DNA of 64,000 bases, from the NCBI GenBank assembly GCA_021292105.1, contig CM037870.1, forward strand, positions 63,982,083-64,046,082, written 5' to 3'. A program made the position numbers and the translations under genes. Source of the stretch: Anadara kagoshimensis. Taxonomy: Eukaryota > Mollusca > Bivalvia > Arcoida > Arcidae. The notes beneath the pieces were generated by a model. The model did not search any database and was not told where the DNA came from. It was given only the letters and a program-made list of their open reading frames with translations. Position 1 is the stretch's first letter, and each line of letters opens with the position of its first letter. Shown here piece by piece: positions 47,560 to 59,750 of this stretch.

Positions 47560-47725
47560 TCATGGTCAAACTGATATATGTAATACCTTTCACCACTTAG
47601 TTCATCAGCTCAAACAGATTCTAGTGTGCAAGTGCTTACCGAACGTCGGTGATTTCTCCCGTAATCTCCAATATCTCGGAGCTGACCGTCTAGACAAAAG
47701 TGAAAGAAAATGTAAAACGCATGTT
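47560..47725 (+). repeat. SINE remnant (family 1-related)
   Basis: CATGGTCAAACTG, tttcaccacttagttcatcagctcaa (decayed B box), cagattctagtgtgc and gagctgaccgtctagac-aaaagtgaaag follow the block order of the 46050-46400 copy. Confidence 0.45.
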
Positions 47726-48358
47726 TAGTAACTCATACCACAGCATTGCACGTTATCATGACATGTTGTTATCTGGTTCCGTCAGTCTACAGTTGGGAAT
47801 TTTTAAATCGGTGATGTGTTTTTTTTTTTTGATTTCATCCGTTTGGTGTTTCGTGTTTTTTTTGTTCTATTGACTTTGTTACGGAGTACATGTGTTAGCT
47901 ACAATTCTCTTTGATAATACTATTATGCCATATAATTTACAGATCTACCTTTTTCTTTTGAATCATGTTTTTTCACGACAATTCAATTTTCCTTTATTTC
48001 AAACATTTGCATTGGTCAGACCATTTCTGCTATTTTTGCATGAATGGATTGGATCTCAGTGACGTCATATTATTATTGACGACGCATAGGGACATTTAAA
48101 TTCACATGTCATATGGTAACTTCTATTTACTTGCTTGTATGTATAGTTGTTTAAATGGTTGATTTGTTGTCTAAACAACATAAGAAATGAAAATAATTTT
48201 TCTTTTTTGTGTTTGAAAAATAAACGAATTTGACATTGCACACTGCAAAATTCGCTAATGTTTATTTACAAATTGTCAAATTCTTTCATTTTTTACATAA
48301 CATATGGAAAATTTCAAAAGTAGCGCATGGTACGTGCATAAACGGAAATCGTAAATAG

Positions 48359-48607
48359 GATTCGCCATTGTACAACGTGATCAATACCCCTTAATTAACG
48401 TCTCTGCGATTTAAAAAAAAATTACTTTTAAATGAACACCCTCGTTTTATACTAGAAAACATCGATTCCATTTCCCAAGGAACTCGGTGTTTGGCACAAA
48501 TACTAGGCGGCTCAATTTTATGGAAAAAAACTCAGTTTAAGGGAGTGTATTTCACAATCTTTGTTCCGCATAAACGTTAGGAGGTATCACTTGGTACACA
48601 GGCGAAC
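48359..48607. mobile_element. TIR MITE (family M2), copy 2
   Basis: GGATTCGCCATTGTACAACG on the left and gtatcacttggtacacaggcgaa on the right are inverted and match the 46128-46318 element. Confidence 0.6.
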
Positions 48608-48725
48608 ACACTTACAACTACACCATAAAAATTCCCATGTACATGTAAATTAAGACACAATTCTAATTGTTTTACCATTTTTAATTGCATTTTACATTAC
48701 ATACACCTTATTACAACTCTGATAT

Positions 48726-48728
<3 letters not shown>

Positions 48729-48756
<28 letters not shown>

Positions 48757-48758
48757 TT
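48729..48758. repeat. (GA)n microsatellite
   Basis: About 14 GA units with one interruption. Confidence 0.9.
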
Positions 48759-49148
48759 TGTTGGTGTTAGTTCATAATTTCAAACAGGTACAGCAATTGG
48801 ATTCAATGATATTATAGAAAATTAAAACTTAAGACTTCTATTTGCCAAGCTTTAGCACATTATCTCAATTCACGACCTGGACAATAAATTAAATGTTTTC
48901 TTTGTTATGTTATTTAATCGAAAATGTTTACAACATTTTTGTACAGTGACATGATTGGTGTCTATTATATAAAAGGTTTCCTGGACATGCGCAATTCAAA
49001 AATACTTGTTCGTTCTTATACCTGCCTTTATAATTGGCGATAAGATAAAGCAAAGAAAAATTGTGGTTGAATATATATCTAGTGTTTTAATGTTTCATTT
49101 TGAACTTTTGGAACAGTTCACAGGGATGTCCCCTAAATGACGTCATTT

Positions 49149-49346
49149 TTACTTCCGTCTTTTGTAGCAGGCGATAAGATTGACAAGGCACTGCACGTGA
49201 CTTCTTTTCTGTGCTTCCACGTTATGTGTTTGTGATTCCAGAGATTCAAGCTGTCGTTTTAAAATGGTACCACGCAGATTTAACTCCAATAAATCTCTGC
49301 GAATTTCATCTGCAAATGCCTTTAATAACTGGTCATCTCTGACGTT
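49149..49346 (-). CDS. Candidate terminal coding exon, unidentified coiled-coil protein
   Basis: A good acceptor (tatcttttCAG at 49347-49349) opens 65 codons ending in TAA (49151-49149). The peptide reads NVRDDQLLKAFADEIRRDLL, continues as a Leu/Glu/Arg heptad-like helix with LKRQLESLESQ, and ends CYKRRK. Only the phase-0 frame stays open to this length; the other two stop early. The balanced charged and hydrophobic composition is unlike the AT-driven ORFs around it. There is no Met, so it would be the last exon of a minus-strand gene whose other exons lie at higher coordinates; I did not find them. I do not recognise the family. Confidence 0.5.
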   Translation of the reverse strand, partial: NVRDDQLLKAFADEIRRDLLELNLRGTILKRQLESLESQTHNVEAQKRSHVQCLVNLIACYKRRK

Positions 49347-49689
49347 CTGAAAAGATATAAAAACACAAAAATATCAAATAAATGATTATTATGGAAGCTA
49401 AAGCTAAGCGTAGCCCGCTTTTTTTTTACAATTTCCAAGGAGCATAACTCTGTTTAAATGAATCGACCAAAAATAAAATCAATTTTACTTAAACATTTTT
49501 GCCCAGAATTCCATAATCTTTAACTATAAGATCATATATACTAGTACACTGTCATCTGTAAATAACTATATAAAAGTTATATTTGCCATAGGTTTACAGT
49601 CGAAATTTAACGCCGAGCAAACAAGAAGGGCTCAAAGCTCGACTGCCTAGTGAACTAAATATGGATAGCTTGTGGTCGAAAAACATACC

Positions 49690-50660
49690 AGCCCATGTGC
49701 AAATCACAATCCACAAAAAGCAAAGCAAATACTTTGAAAACTATCAAATTAAATGAACTTTCACCTGGGGAGTAATACTGGATACTCCGGAAGGATGAGA
49801 ACCTCCTTCATCCGTCACTTGTGAATTCAATATTGAAAATAAAAGTGACATGGAACAATGGGGCATCAAATACATGCAGGATAATTTGGAATACATAAGC
49901 GTCATGCTTATTAACAATATTTGTGATAAACTTTCTAAGGTCTGCCATATCCCTAAACGATAATAAAATTCGCAAATAAACTTGATCTTGGATGTTATTC
50001 ATGGTTATAGGTATTAAAAGTATCGTTTTAACAAAATATAATTGATTTATAAGATAACATGAATATAAATATACAGAGGAAAATCTCTAAACTTCTCTCT
50101 CGGCGACCCTCATGGACAAAAAACCAACTAAATCACGAAAACTATAGAGTTTTTCAAATTCATTTGACTTTAAATTTCTCATGCATGTAAGCATAGAACA
50201 GTTTCCTGATGTGTATTGAATTAAGCTGGACTACAGAGACATTAACCGTATCATAGAAGTATATACAGACACATCAGGCATAGCAGTGCACGCTAAGGAA
50301 TTAAGATGCTTATTTATAAAAAAATGTCCAATCCTTGCCAATATATACGGGGGTGGTCTTAAGGAAAGTTGTTATTGTAGCCCACCGTTTAATAATGGCG
50401 GGAGTGGGAGTACTAAGATAACGTTCAAAGTATAGCAGTTCTTTTACTCTAAAACACGTTTTACAACATGTTCGTTCATAGGGTATAATACAAAAAGGGC
50501 AATTTACTTGGCAACAGCCAGCACAGTCAAGAACACGCAACAAATCCAGTTAATGATAAAAAAAAACCAAATAAGACAATACAAAGAAAAAAAACTAACA
50601 CAAATTTGTGCCAATGATTATAAACATCCCCGAGTTTAGAGGACATTGAAGTTACATGTA
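49690..50660. repeat. Dispersed repeat (family R), longest copy
   Basis: Blocks shared with 57385-57960 and 55320-55520: agcaaagcaaatactttgaa, tgaactttcacc, actccggaaggatgagaacc, gcaggataatttggaataca, and ccccgagttt. ORFs inside (e.g. 50310-50543 minus, Cys-rich) have no homology I recognise. Type of element unknown. Confidence 0.55.
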
Positions 50661-51339
50661 TTAGCAGTGTTATTAGAGATACCGCCAAACCTTCAACCTC
50701 ATATTACAACCAATGCTCTATAAATACACACGTATTAAAAAGCTTTATTTTACCAAACAATGACTAAACAAGCCTTGCATCTATACATATGTCATTTTTT
50801 ACTTTAAAGGAACATATGTTTGAATTTTTTTATCACTATGTTTTAAAAATGTTGGCTGGATAACATCCTACAATAAAGTTCTTTATCGTATATATGATAC
50901 CTTTTCTTTTTAGCACGAGGCTCTTTCAAAAACCGATATTTTCCTGTCTTTATTTTTGACCAAAAATCGCAGAATGCATTTTGTCATTCGACTAAGTTAA
51001 GTATTTAATAGACTGTTACCCCTAAAAGAGTATTGTTTACGAAAGATTACAAATGAAGAGTTGTTATCTGTGATCTGATTGGTCAACAATAAAGATGTCA
51101 CAATATCAACTAGAGAAGCTGCTTCTTGTTCATACTTCTACTCGAATACAATCATTGTATTACATTATATTATATTGTAATATTGTAAATGTATCGTACG
51201 TTATTTAAACAAGATTGACAATGATTTAGAAAGCACACCCAAGTCCAGATCTATAATCGTATGATCAAAATTCAGCAAATTAAGTTTTCGTTCTCATTTC
51301 CCTTTTGGAAGGTCACGCGTGTAACTAGATTACTAAACC
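50661..51339. other. Gene-free stretch before the 32-bp array
   Basis: AT-rich with no repeat I can name. The last bases (TACTAAAC at 51330-51337) match a branch-point consensus directly before the first unit of the array. Confidence 0.45.
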
Positions 51340-52762
51340 CGTTTCATTTTTGCAGCACTACACGGATGTTTCGTTTCATTTTTACAGCACTACACGGATG
51401 TTTCGTTTCATTTTTACAGCACTACACGGATGTTTCGTTTCATTTTTGCAGCACTACACGGATGTTTCGTTTCATTTTTACAGCACTACACGGATGTTTC
51501 GTTTCATTTTTACAGCACTACACGGATGTTTCGTTTCATTTTTGCAGCACTACACGGATGTTTCGTTTTTTTTGCAGCACTACACGGATGTTTCGTTTCA
51601 TTTTTGCAGCACTACACGGATGTTTCGTTTCATTTTTACAGCACTACACGGATGTTTCGTTTCATTTTTGCAGCACTACACGGATGTTTCGTTTCATTTT
51701 TGCAGCACTACACGGATGTTTCGTTTCATTTTTGCAGCACTACACGGATGTTTCGTTTCATTTTTACAGCACTACACGGATGTTTCGTTTCATTTTTACA
51801 GCACTACACGGATGTTTCGTTTCATTTTTGCAGCACTACACGGATGTTTCGTTTCATTTTTGCAGCACTACACGGATGTTTCGTTTCATTTTTGCAGCAC
51901 TACACGGATGTTTCGTTTCATTTTACAGCACTACACGGATGTTTCGTTTCATTTTACAGCACTACACGGATGTTTCGTTTCATTTTTGCAGCACTACACG
52001 GATGTTTCGTTTCATTTTTGCAGCACTACACGGATGTTTCGTTTCATTTTTACAGCATTACACGGATGTTTCGTTTCATTTTTACAGCATACACGGATGT
52101 TTCGTTTCATTTTTACAGCACTACACGGATGTTTCGTTTCATTTTTGCAGCACTACACGGATGTTTCGTTTCATTTTTACAGCACTACACGGATGTTTCG
52201 TTTCATTTTTACAGCACTACACGGATGTTTCGTTTCATTTTTGCAGCACTACACGGATGTTTCGTTTCATTTTTACAGCACTACACGGATGTTTCGTTTC
52301 ATTTTTGCAGCACTACACGGATGTTTCGTTTCATTTTTGCAGCACTACACGGATGTTTCGTTTCATTTTTGCAGCACTACACGGATGTTTCGTTTCATTT
52401 TTGCAGCACTACACGGATGTTTCGTTTCATTTTTGCAGCACTACACGGATGTTTCGTTTCATTTTTGCAGCACTACACGGATGTTTCGTTTCATTTTGCA
52501 GCACTACACGGATGTTTCGTTTCATTTTTACAGCACTACACGGATGTTTCGTTTCATTTTTACAGCACTACACGGATGTTTCGTTTCATTTTTGCAGCAC
52601 TACACGGATGTTTCGTTTCATTTTTACAGCACTACACGGATGTTTCGTTTCATTTTTACAGCACTACACGGATGTTTCGTTTCATTTTTACAGCACTACA
52701 CGGATGTTTCGTTTCATTTTTGCAGCACTACACGGATGTTTCGGAGCAGCACTACACGGATG
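51340..52762 (+). repeat. 32-bp minisatellite, about 44 copies
   Basis: The unit is TTCGTTTCATTTTTACAG or ...TGCAG followed by cactacacggatgt. Copies are very alike; the main variant is A or G before the CAG-forming position, and a few units lack one T, one C or 'TTCA'. The plus strand has no stop in any frame, which yields three overlapping ORFs of 469-533 codons; as 32 is not a multiple of 3, each frame reads all three peptides in turn. I treat these as by-products. Confidence 0.95.
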
Positions 52763-52839
52763 TGTTGGATTATATTTCTTCATCAGTAGTGCTTGGACCA
52801 AATTGTGGACATCTAAATGTATTAAAGATGCTAAAATAA
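52750..52839 (+). CDS. Candidate terminal exon downstream of the array
   Basis: After the last AG (GGAGCAG, 52743-52749) the frame reads HYTDVLDYISSSVVLGPNCG then HLNVLKMLK and a TAA at 52837-52839; AATAAA follows at 52844. GHLNVLKML resembles an ankyrin-repeat helix, but the match is too short to name a family. No upstream exon was found. It may be a fragment or chance. Confidence 0.35.
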   Translation, partial: HYTDVLDYISSSVVLGPNCGHLNVLKMLK

Positions 52840-52859
52840 GACAAATAAAAGGACCAAAA

Positions 52860-53789
52860 TAATTTTACCAAATCCACCTAAGGCAGTTCTTTTAACGATT
52901 AAGCATTGCTTATTTTTTGAGAAATTTTAAAACTTAAGAAGCAGTAAATTTTGATGAGCAATGTTTTTCTAACAGTGTCCTAGTTTTACTTTTGCTTTTG
53001 GAAGGGGGGGGGGGGTATATGGACTCTTATGTTTTGTTTGATATGTTGTTCTTATAAATAAAAACATAAAATATGTAAGTTACACAAATGTTTATTATCT
53101 TAACAAAGCAATCTAAAATATGCTGTATATCAGAATTTGAAAATAGATTATGGTAAGCTCCCATGTCATTAAACCAGGGTCTACAATATGATTTTAACGA
53201 CATAATCAAAATTTTATGTTTACAATATCTGTCCTGAATCTTTTATGTTCGACAATTGACAAAAACATATATAAGGTACTTCATATGTTAAATGTTTTAA
53301 TGTTTTAGTTATTAGTTTTCAACTCCCAGTTTTGAAGTTTCATCACAAACGTTATATTACCCACGGAAGGAAATTGGGACAATAAAATCCCCTTGTTTCA
53401 TTAGTTTTTATGGAGTAAATTATGATTTGTTAATTATATTTCTTAGAAGAAAATAAATTGTTAAGGTTTTATTTTGACCAATTACAGCTCCCACCTGCTC
53501 ACCAAAAAACTCATTTTAAAATGAAAATCATCATCATTATTATATATTGTTTATAAGGTAGCTCGATGGATTGGATTCGATTTATGGTGTTTATGTCCCA
53601 CTAATGGTTCTTTGGCTTAACTCAAGGCGGTCAGCTCTGGGATAGTGGAGGAAACCAGAACACCCGGAAGAAACTATCGACGATCTGAAAGCTAACAGGC
53701 AAACTTTTATTTTACCTTAGCATCATTTACTATGAAATTTCAATCTAGGCGGTGAGAGGCACTGTAACGCAACACCGCTATGCGGATTT
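52860..53789. other. Gene-free stretch
   Basis: Holds a poly-G tract (53004-53015 region) and, at 53565-53700, a SINE-like segment (ggaggaaaccagaacacccgg). No exon seen. Confidence 0.45.
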
Positions 53790-54050
53790 GATTGATTAAA
53801 TTGAGTTTTACGTCCCATTCAATAATATTTCACTTATACCAAGATGTCACCAGCTATAGCTTAAGTGGCAGGAGTTTTTACCTTTGCAATGCTCTCAGGG
53901 CAATATATAGGGAAGGTTCTTTTACGTGCCACACCTGCCGTGACACGGGACATCGGTTTTTAATGTCTTTTCCGAAGGACTTCATGTCTTTAATTTCTAA
54001 ATGCTAAGTGGTCTGCGAAAGAACAGTCATGGTCAGACCCATATCATCCG
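53790..54050 (-). repeat. SINE body (family 2)
   Basis: Shares blocks with 61290-61572: aatatttcacttataccaag, gtggcaggagtttttacctt, gacacgggacatcg, aagaacagtca. The tRNA head is missing. Confidence 0.6.
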
Positions 54051-54751
54051 GATTTGAGTGGAGAAATCTAACAATGCACTTTTATATTGTTACAATACAA
54101 TTTTTTTTAACTTTTATTTAAAGCACAAAAGATGAAACGAGAATGGTAAATTATAATAATGAACTCTCTTACTGTAGATCTTTGTCATACCGTACCGTTA
54201 GATATTAAGAGATGAGAACATTTATAAATCATTTATATTTGATTTCCGTTTGCGACGCCCCCTGGGAATTCCTACACATACTTCTACTTGTTGCTTAATA
54301 CTGGAATCGGAGACGTACATAATTCCGGACCATAAATGTGTCTCGGGAGGTAATTCCAAACTTGCTTTAATCTAAGAATCCGAGTCATTAATTACAAAAT
54401 AAGTTGTATATATCTTGTATCTGTTGCTTTTATCACATAAATATTTCCTTCTTCACTCCATAAACAGACAACATTTCGTTCACATCAGCAGTAAACGCGT
54501 GATTTATGTAGTTTCAATTATTTCCAGGGATAAACACCAGGGTAAGACTTGTGTTCATTTTGTGTTAGGGAATCATGAGATAGTATTGTGATGCAGGTGG
54601 TGTATACATGCGTATTAATGAATAAAGTTATACATTTTAAAGTTTTGACGAATGAATGATAACAAAGGTATAATGACAGATTAGGCCGTCGTTAATTATT
54701 GTGATACTTAAAATATCTGAAAAAAACATTGAGTCAGCTAACCGTTATCTT

Positions 54752-55037
54752 CATTATACCCCCGCTTAAAAAGTGGGGGTATATAGTGATATGGGTGTCT
54801 GTCCTTGTGTCCGTCCGTCCTTCCGTTACACCTTAGGGTACCTATCTCTTATCCGCAACTCCTCCTAAACCCTTCAATGGATTTCCATGAAACTTTCACA
54901 CAATCTTTGTGATATAATGTAGATGTGCACCTCTTATTTAAAAAAATGATCTTTTATTTAATTGGATTTTTTATGTGGGGGGGGGGGGGAGAGCGGGGGG
55001 TATTTTTTGTGAGCTTGTGGCTCACAGTTTTTCTAGT
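54752..55037 (+). mobile_element. Short element with 5' and 3' hairpins (Helitron-like?), copy 2
   Basis: Opens with TATACCCCCgct...agtGGGGGTATA, has gtccttgtgtccgtccgtcc, and closes with GTGAGCttgtgGCTCAC, then AGTTTTTCTAGT. A poly-G run lies inside. Compare 34411-34629. Confidence 0.55.
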
Positions 55038-55319
55038 TTAGTATTAGATTCACCGTGTGCAATTCTTGCCATGTTAAAATCGCAAAAAAACGATTGCAAG
55101 AATCGCACAACATCTCTTCAAACCTAAAACAAGAGGTAGTACCACTTTTTACGTAGTTTCGTACTTTAAATATAAGCATGCAAATTATCATATACCCAAC
55201 GAACAAAAAGATTTTGAGTGCATCCATTAGTGTAAATGACACCTTAAATCAACCAGCCATTTCTTCAATAAATAATAAAAACCTAGCAAAAAAAAATTGA
55301 AAACTGACCATAATTTAAA

Positions 55320-55520
55320 CGCGAACTTCCACCAGGCCCCCGGAAAGTGAGGTAAAGTGCTACGGAAGAATAAAAACCCCTTGTTTACCTAGCATCAACC
55401 GTCACGTTTAAATCCCAAATTGAGAACAAAAGGAAGATGGAACCATGGGATATCAAATACATCCAGGGTAATTTTGGACACAGGCTTATCAAAAGTCTGG
55501 GCTTGCAATATCCCTGGGTC
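55320..55520. repeat. Dispersed repeat (family R), short copy
   Basis: gtgctacggaagaataaaaa, atggaaccatgggatatcaa and ccagggtaattttggacaca match the copies at 49690 and 57385. Confidence 0.5.
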
Positions 55521-55932
55521 ATTTACCATGTTTATACTATAAACACATTGTATATGACAATATCATGCTTTAATGGAAAGAATTGTATAAGACAGGGTCA
55601 AAATGCGGTCCTATCTATCAAAACTGTCAAATACATCTTTTTAAAACATTTTATCATTCAATACGTTCAAAAATGTTATTTTGTCTATTGTCATATACAA
55701 TGTTTTAATGTATTTCAAACATGATAATATTGAAAAAGGTATATGGCAAAACAATTTTCGAGCTAGATTGCCTCGTTGCACATTGTATATGCGGAAACTT
55801 TGATTCAACTAACAGGCGATTGCTTGACCATGTATTCTAAAAGTATAGATATACAATATTAACCAATGTCTTCCAGTCTATTTATTAACTTATTATTACG
55901 CAGTCTGCAATTCATGGAACCTAGCTATATTA

Positions 55933-56132
55933 CAGGCCAGTCGAAAGTTTAACACTAACCTAACGAATAAGTGCCGAATCGGCAATCAAAAATCGGTCCC
56001 TCGTGAGCTAGTCTTTCAGCAGCTGCTATCTATGGTTTCTGGCCATTAACATCCATATCTCGGCCATTCGGCAGCTGGGTTTTTGACTCCTGTCCGTTAG
56101 TTCAGTATTGTACTTTCGACAAGTCTGTACTG
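55933..56132. mobile_element. Small TIR MITE (family M5), copy 2
   Basis: CAGGCCAGTCGAAAGTTTAA on the left and TACTTTCGACAAGTCTGTAC-TG on the right, flanked by TA on both sides. Interior has ccgaatcggc. Confidence 0.75.
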
Positions 56133-56894
56133 TAGCTGAGTTTGTGTGCCATGTTTTCTTGTAACGACTCTAATATTATCGTTTATTTCTTGACAATAGA
56201 CGATTAGTTAGTTGACACTTTTACTGAGACCGACATCATTAACTGTTATCAATACAATATTACTACAAGTGATAGTAATATGACTACAGACAAGTCGGTC
56301 ATCCGAATTTGCATTTTCTGTGTATCTATAGACAATTGTACGGCGGCTGAAAAAGCTTTTCCTCCATGGCCGGATTCAGCCAACGTACCATTGATTGTAA
56401 AGTAAGTGACTTGGTTGTGGTCCTTGAAACAATAATACTACAGCTCATTGGTCAATAAAACCAGTACCGTTCCAAATAAGAAGATTAATAATCAGCGTTT
56501 ATAATGTGTTTTCGTGTCCTGTCATGTTTGACTGTTTCAAATTATTTAGTTTAAAGAAATCAGGAAATTTTTGGCAATATATTTTTGGAACTATGAATAA
56601 ACATTTTTGAAAAAAAATAGTTACAGATATATATACACTTTCAAAGTGATCTTCAAAATCAGTATTAAACTTTTGAAAGGCCTTTACTGTACTTTCTATT
56701 ATTTAAAGCTATTGTTATTTTTTGTTTTTGATAAATTAAACTATGTTGTAGAGTTTAATTTGAAGATTAAACATTTTAATGAAAGTGTGTGTTACGTAAT
56801 TGAAAACCTCAGCTTCACTTAAACATTTTGAATGAATTTCTTTAACAAAATTTAGTATCAGAATCCGTCAGTTGTGTTTCAGTACTATTAGTTA
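56133..56894. other. Gene-free stretch
   Basis: AT-rich, no exon or structured repeat seen. Confidence 0.4.
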
Positions 56895-57115
56895 CAGTAC
56901 ATACCTGTCAAAAGTTTAACACCCAAGTTAACGAATCAGCGATTAATCAGAATAGCATTTGTTAGCAATATCTTGGAAGATTTTCTGCAGCATCTACCCA
57001 TCTCTTGACAGCTTTCTGATTATAAGTTATACGTACGAGTATATCAGCCACCTGGCCACTGAGTATCTATTCCTTTTCGTAAGCACATTGTTTAACATTT
57101 GGCAGGTCTGTATTG
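56895..57115. mobile_element. Small TIR MITE (family M5), copy 3
   Basis: CAGTACATACCTGTCAAAAG on the left, GGCAGGTCTGTATTG on the right, TA on both sides. Confidence 0.75.
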
Positions 57116-57384
57116 TAAATTTCCTCAATGAAAATCGGTAAATCGCGCTTATATGGGAGGAGCAGAAAGCTTAGTTTGTATTAATGTAGTTAAAATGGGT
57201 GATTATTTGTAATTAACCAGAGATCAAGGTGAGAAATTGTAATTAAATTAAGATCAAGAAAAACAGGGGTTTCATCTGAGAAAACAGTCACGTTATGTTA
57301 GAAAGAAAAAACAAAAATATCAATCCACATCCAAAAGAAGAAAGGGATTTGTTTCTTAAAACATAACCTTGTCAACAATCAAAC

Positions 57385-57960
57385 GCAAATATACCTGTCA
57401 AAAACCAAAATTCCAAAAGCAAAGTAAAAACTTTGAAAGTTGGCAAATAAGTAAAACACATGAACTTTCCACAAGTGAAGTGAGGTCGGGTGCTCCGGAA
57501 GGGTAAGCACCTCATGTATAGCTAGCTACACTCGTAACGCGTTAAGTCGAAATTGAGAATGAAATGAACATAGAACTATGGAACGTCAAACATATGGAGG
57601 ATAATTTTGGATACAGAGACATCATACTTATCAACAATTATATGATGACGGCATAAAACTTTATGAATACCATGATGCCACATAATTTCTCAGAGTCGTC
57701 ATAGGCAAAGACCTGCAACATCCCTATATGTGTAAGCAGCTTAATATAACTAAGCACACAAAATAATAAAATGTTTAAAGAAACATGTGTACGGGGAAAG
57801 AAAAATACACATTTGGACCACTGATTATAAATCTTCCGAGTTTGGATAGGCACGGGAGTAAATACTATCAAAGGGCCAATAATCACTACACTTATTGTAC
57901 AACCTGTACTGTAAAAATTAATACCAAACAGTAAACAACAACCCATGAATAAACATGTTA
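57385..57960. repeat. Dispersed repeat (family R), second long copy
   Basis: gtgctccggaagggtaagca, ggaacgtcaaacatatggag, ggataattttggatacagag, acatcatacttatcaacaat. A 157-codon minus ORF here (57638-58111) lacks any recognisable motif and I do not call it a gene. A short related piece lies at 60940-61090. Confidence 0.55.
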
Positions 57961-58207
57961 TACGGCAATCAAATAAAGAAAACATGTATCTGTATAACAT
58001 CATGAGCAAATCAAGCTCGGATAAAAACCGGCTGTTATTGGTGTTCTTGTTAGAAAGTGGATTTCCTATTAAATCCGTATTTATGGTACAAGTCTTGTCA
58101 AATATTTCCAATTATCCCCACAACCTCAACCCTTACTCTGCTAAATGGATAACCAGAAAAACGGCCACTAATGGAAAGGCAAGTAATTTACAAATGGTAA
58201 AATATTT

Positions 58208-58280
58208 AAATGAATGAATGAATGAATACTTTTATTTGTACAAGTAAATACTTGCTTTAGCAATAAACAGATAATAATAA
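58208..58280 (-). repeat. (GAAT)n with a possible LINE 3' tail
   Basis: The minus strand reads caaataaaagtattcattcattcattca, a polyadenylation motif followed by a short tetranucleotide run, as at the ends of some LINEs. No RT is seen beside it. Confidence 0.35.
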
Positions 58281-59410
58281 AGATAATAATAATTATAATA
58301 AACAAAAACATGTAAGGAAGCATTGTTATGCTGTTGTCATATACAATTTTTAAAATTCAATCATAAGATACAGTCAAAATGGTATATAACATCGTATAGA
58401 GCTCTCAGGGGAGCTATTACAGTAGCAAAATAAATTGTTGACATAGAACAATTGTTTACCCATACTATTATTACCATTTATTATTATTTAAAATTATGTT
58501 ATTTGGTACAAACGCAGACATCTTGATTTTAGCAATATTTACCACAAAATATAAACATATACCCGCTTAACACAAAAAATCTACAATTTTCTTTGATTTT
58601 AGAGGAAGGTCACACGCCACCGCCTCATACTTGCTGCTTTGGATATTGTTTACCACAAAAAATAAACAAATATCAGCAAAACAACCAAAGATCTATAATT
58701 CTTTTTTTTATTTTAGATTAAGATAACCCTGTACAATTTAAGCTCATCACTTGAGTCCTGTATGAAGTAACTCTAATCGATGTATTTAATTTGACGGGTG
58801 AACATCATAACATTTAATTTAATACTACTAACCTCGAATTCCCTGACTAAACACATAGTATGATACCTGGTATTTATTTTAAAGACCTACTTTATCAAGA
58901 AATCAATGAAATTACATGGTTTGTTTAATAAGAGATGCTCATCGAATCTGTACTTTAGTAGAAAAAATGCTGTTCTTCGGAAATATTAACCCTAGTCGTC
59001 ACTTGTTTGTTTTCTAACTTTTCCGTCTCTGGATTTTCTTTGTTTCTGTCTTTATTCATTTTTATCTTTGACTCAGAGGTATATATAATGGAGGGACGGA
59101 AGAACAACAGTCTTTGATTTTATTTATTTATTTCGAGTATTTATTTATTGATTTATTGTTCTTTTTTACTTGTTTCAGAAGCTTGCTTACATAAAAATCC
59201 CATTATAATCACAGCATTAGGATGGTATAACAGTTATCGTAAGGAAACATGCAGATGGGATTTTCCCGAGTAAGAAATATCAAATATTTTCCATGGGCCT
59301 CGTAACAGTCTTTTCAGTGCCTATTGTAGCATGGATATCTTATAGTAAATCGTATACACCAAGGTTCCTCTATGTTAGCTATCGTTTGTAAAATGTTATT
59401 GATGAAAGTG
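58281..59410. other. Gene-free stretch
   Basis: AT-rich. Two related pieces (accacaaaatataaacatat at 58540 and accacaaaaaataaacaaat at 58650) suggest a small duplication. No exon seen. Confidence 0.4.
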
Positions 59411-59587
59411 CAGACCTGTCTAAAGTTTAACACTATTCTAAAAAAGAATTATTGCCGAATCGGCCGTTCACCACTGTCCCTCTTTAGTTGTATCTCGACA
59501 GGTTCTTATGTACTTGTAATCTATATTTCGGCCTCTTTTGACTTCTTTTCGTTAGTCCAGTGTTACACTTTCGACAGATCTGTATAG
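59411..59587. mobile_element. Small TIR MITE (family M5), copy 4
   Basis: CAGACCTGTCTAAAGTTTAA on the left, ACACTTTCGACAGATCTGTA on the right, interior ccgaatcggc. Confidence 0.7.
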
Positions 59588-59685
59588 TACATATATCTAT
59601 AATATTATGCAATTGGCAGAGTCAACAAACTTGCAAAACTTTAAATGTTTTATGATGGAATATCACTTATTGCAGTCACAAGTTA

Positions 59686-59750
59686 TATAACCCACGATCT
59701 CCCACATATGGAGCGAGCACTTTACCTGTTGAGATACCGTAGTGATACTA
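59686..59750 (-). repeat. tRNA-derived SINE head (family 2)
   Basis: On the minus strand, ACGGTATCTCAACAGGTAAA (A box region) and GATCGTGGGTT (start of B box), the same head as at 61510-61572. Confidence 0.5.

Noticed and set aside
51340-52762. CRISPR-like array
   Set aside because: The repeat units abut with no unique spacers and the context is a metazoan genome.
51261-52862. Three overlapping ORFs of 469-533 codons as a repeat protein
   Set aside because: All come from a 32-bp repeat with no stop in any plus frame. The three frames give the same peptide set in rotation, so length is no evidence of coding.
57638-58111. 157-codon minus-strand ORF, hydrophobic
   Set aside because: It lies in a dispersed repeat with diverged copies at 49690 and 55320, and no motif is recognisable.
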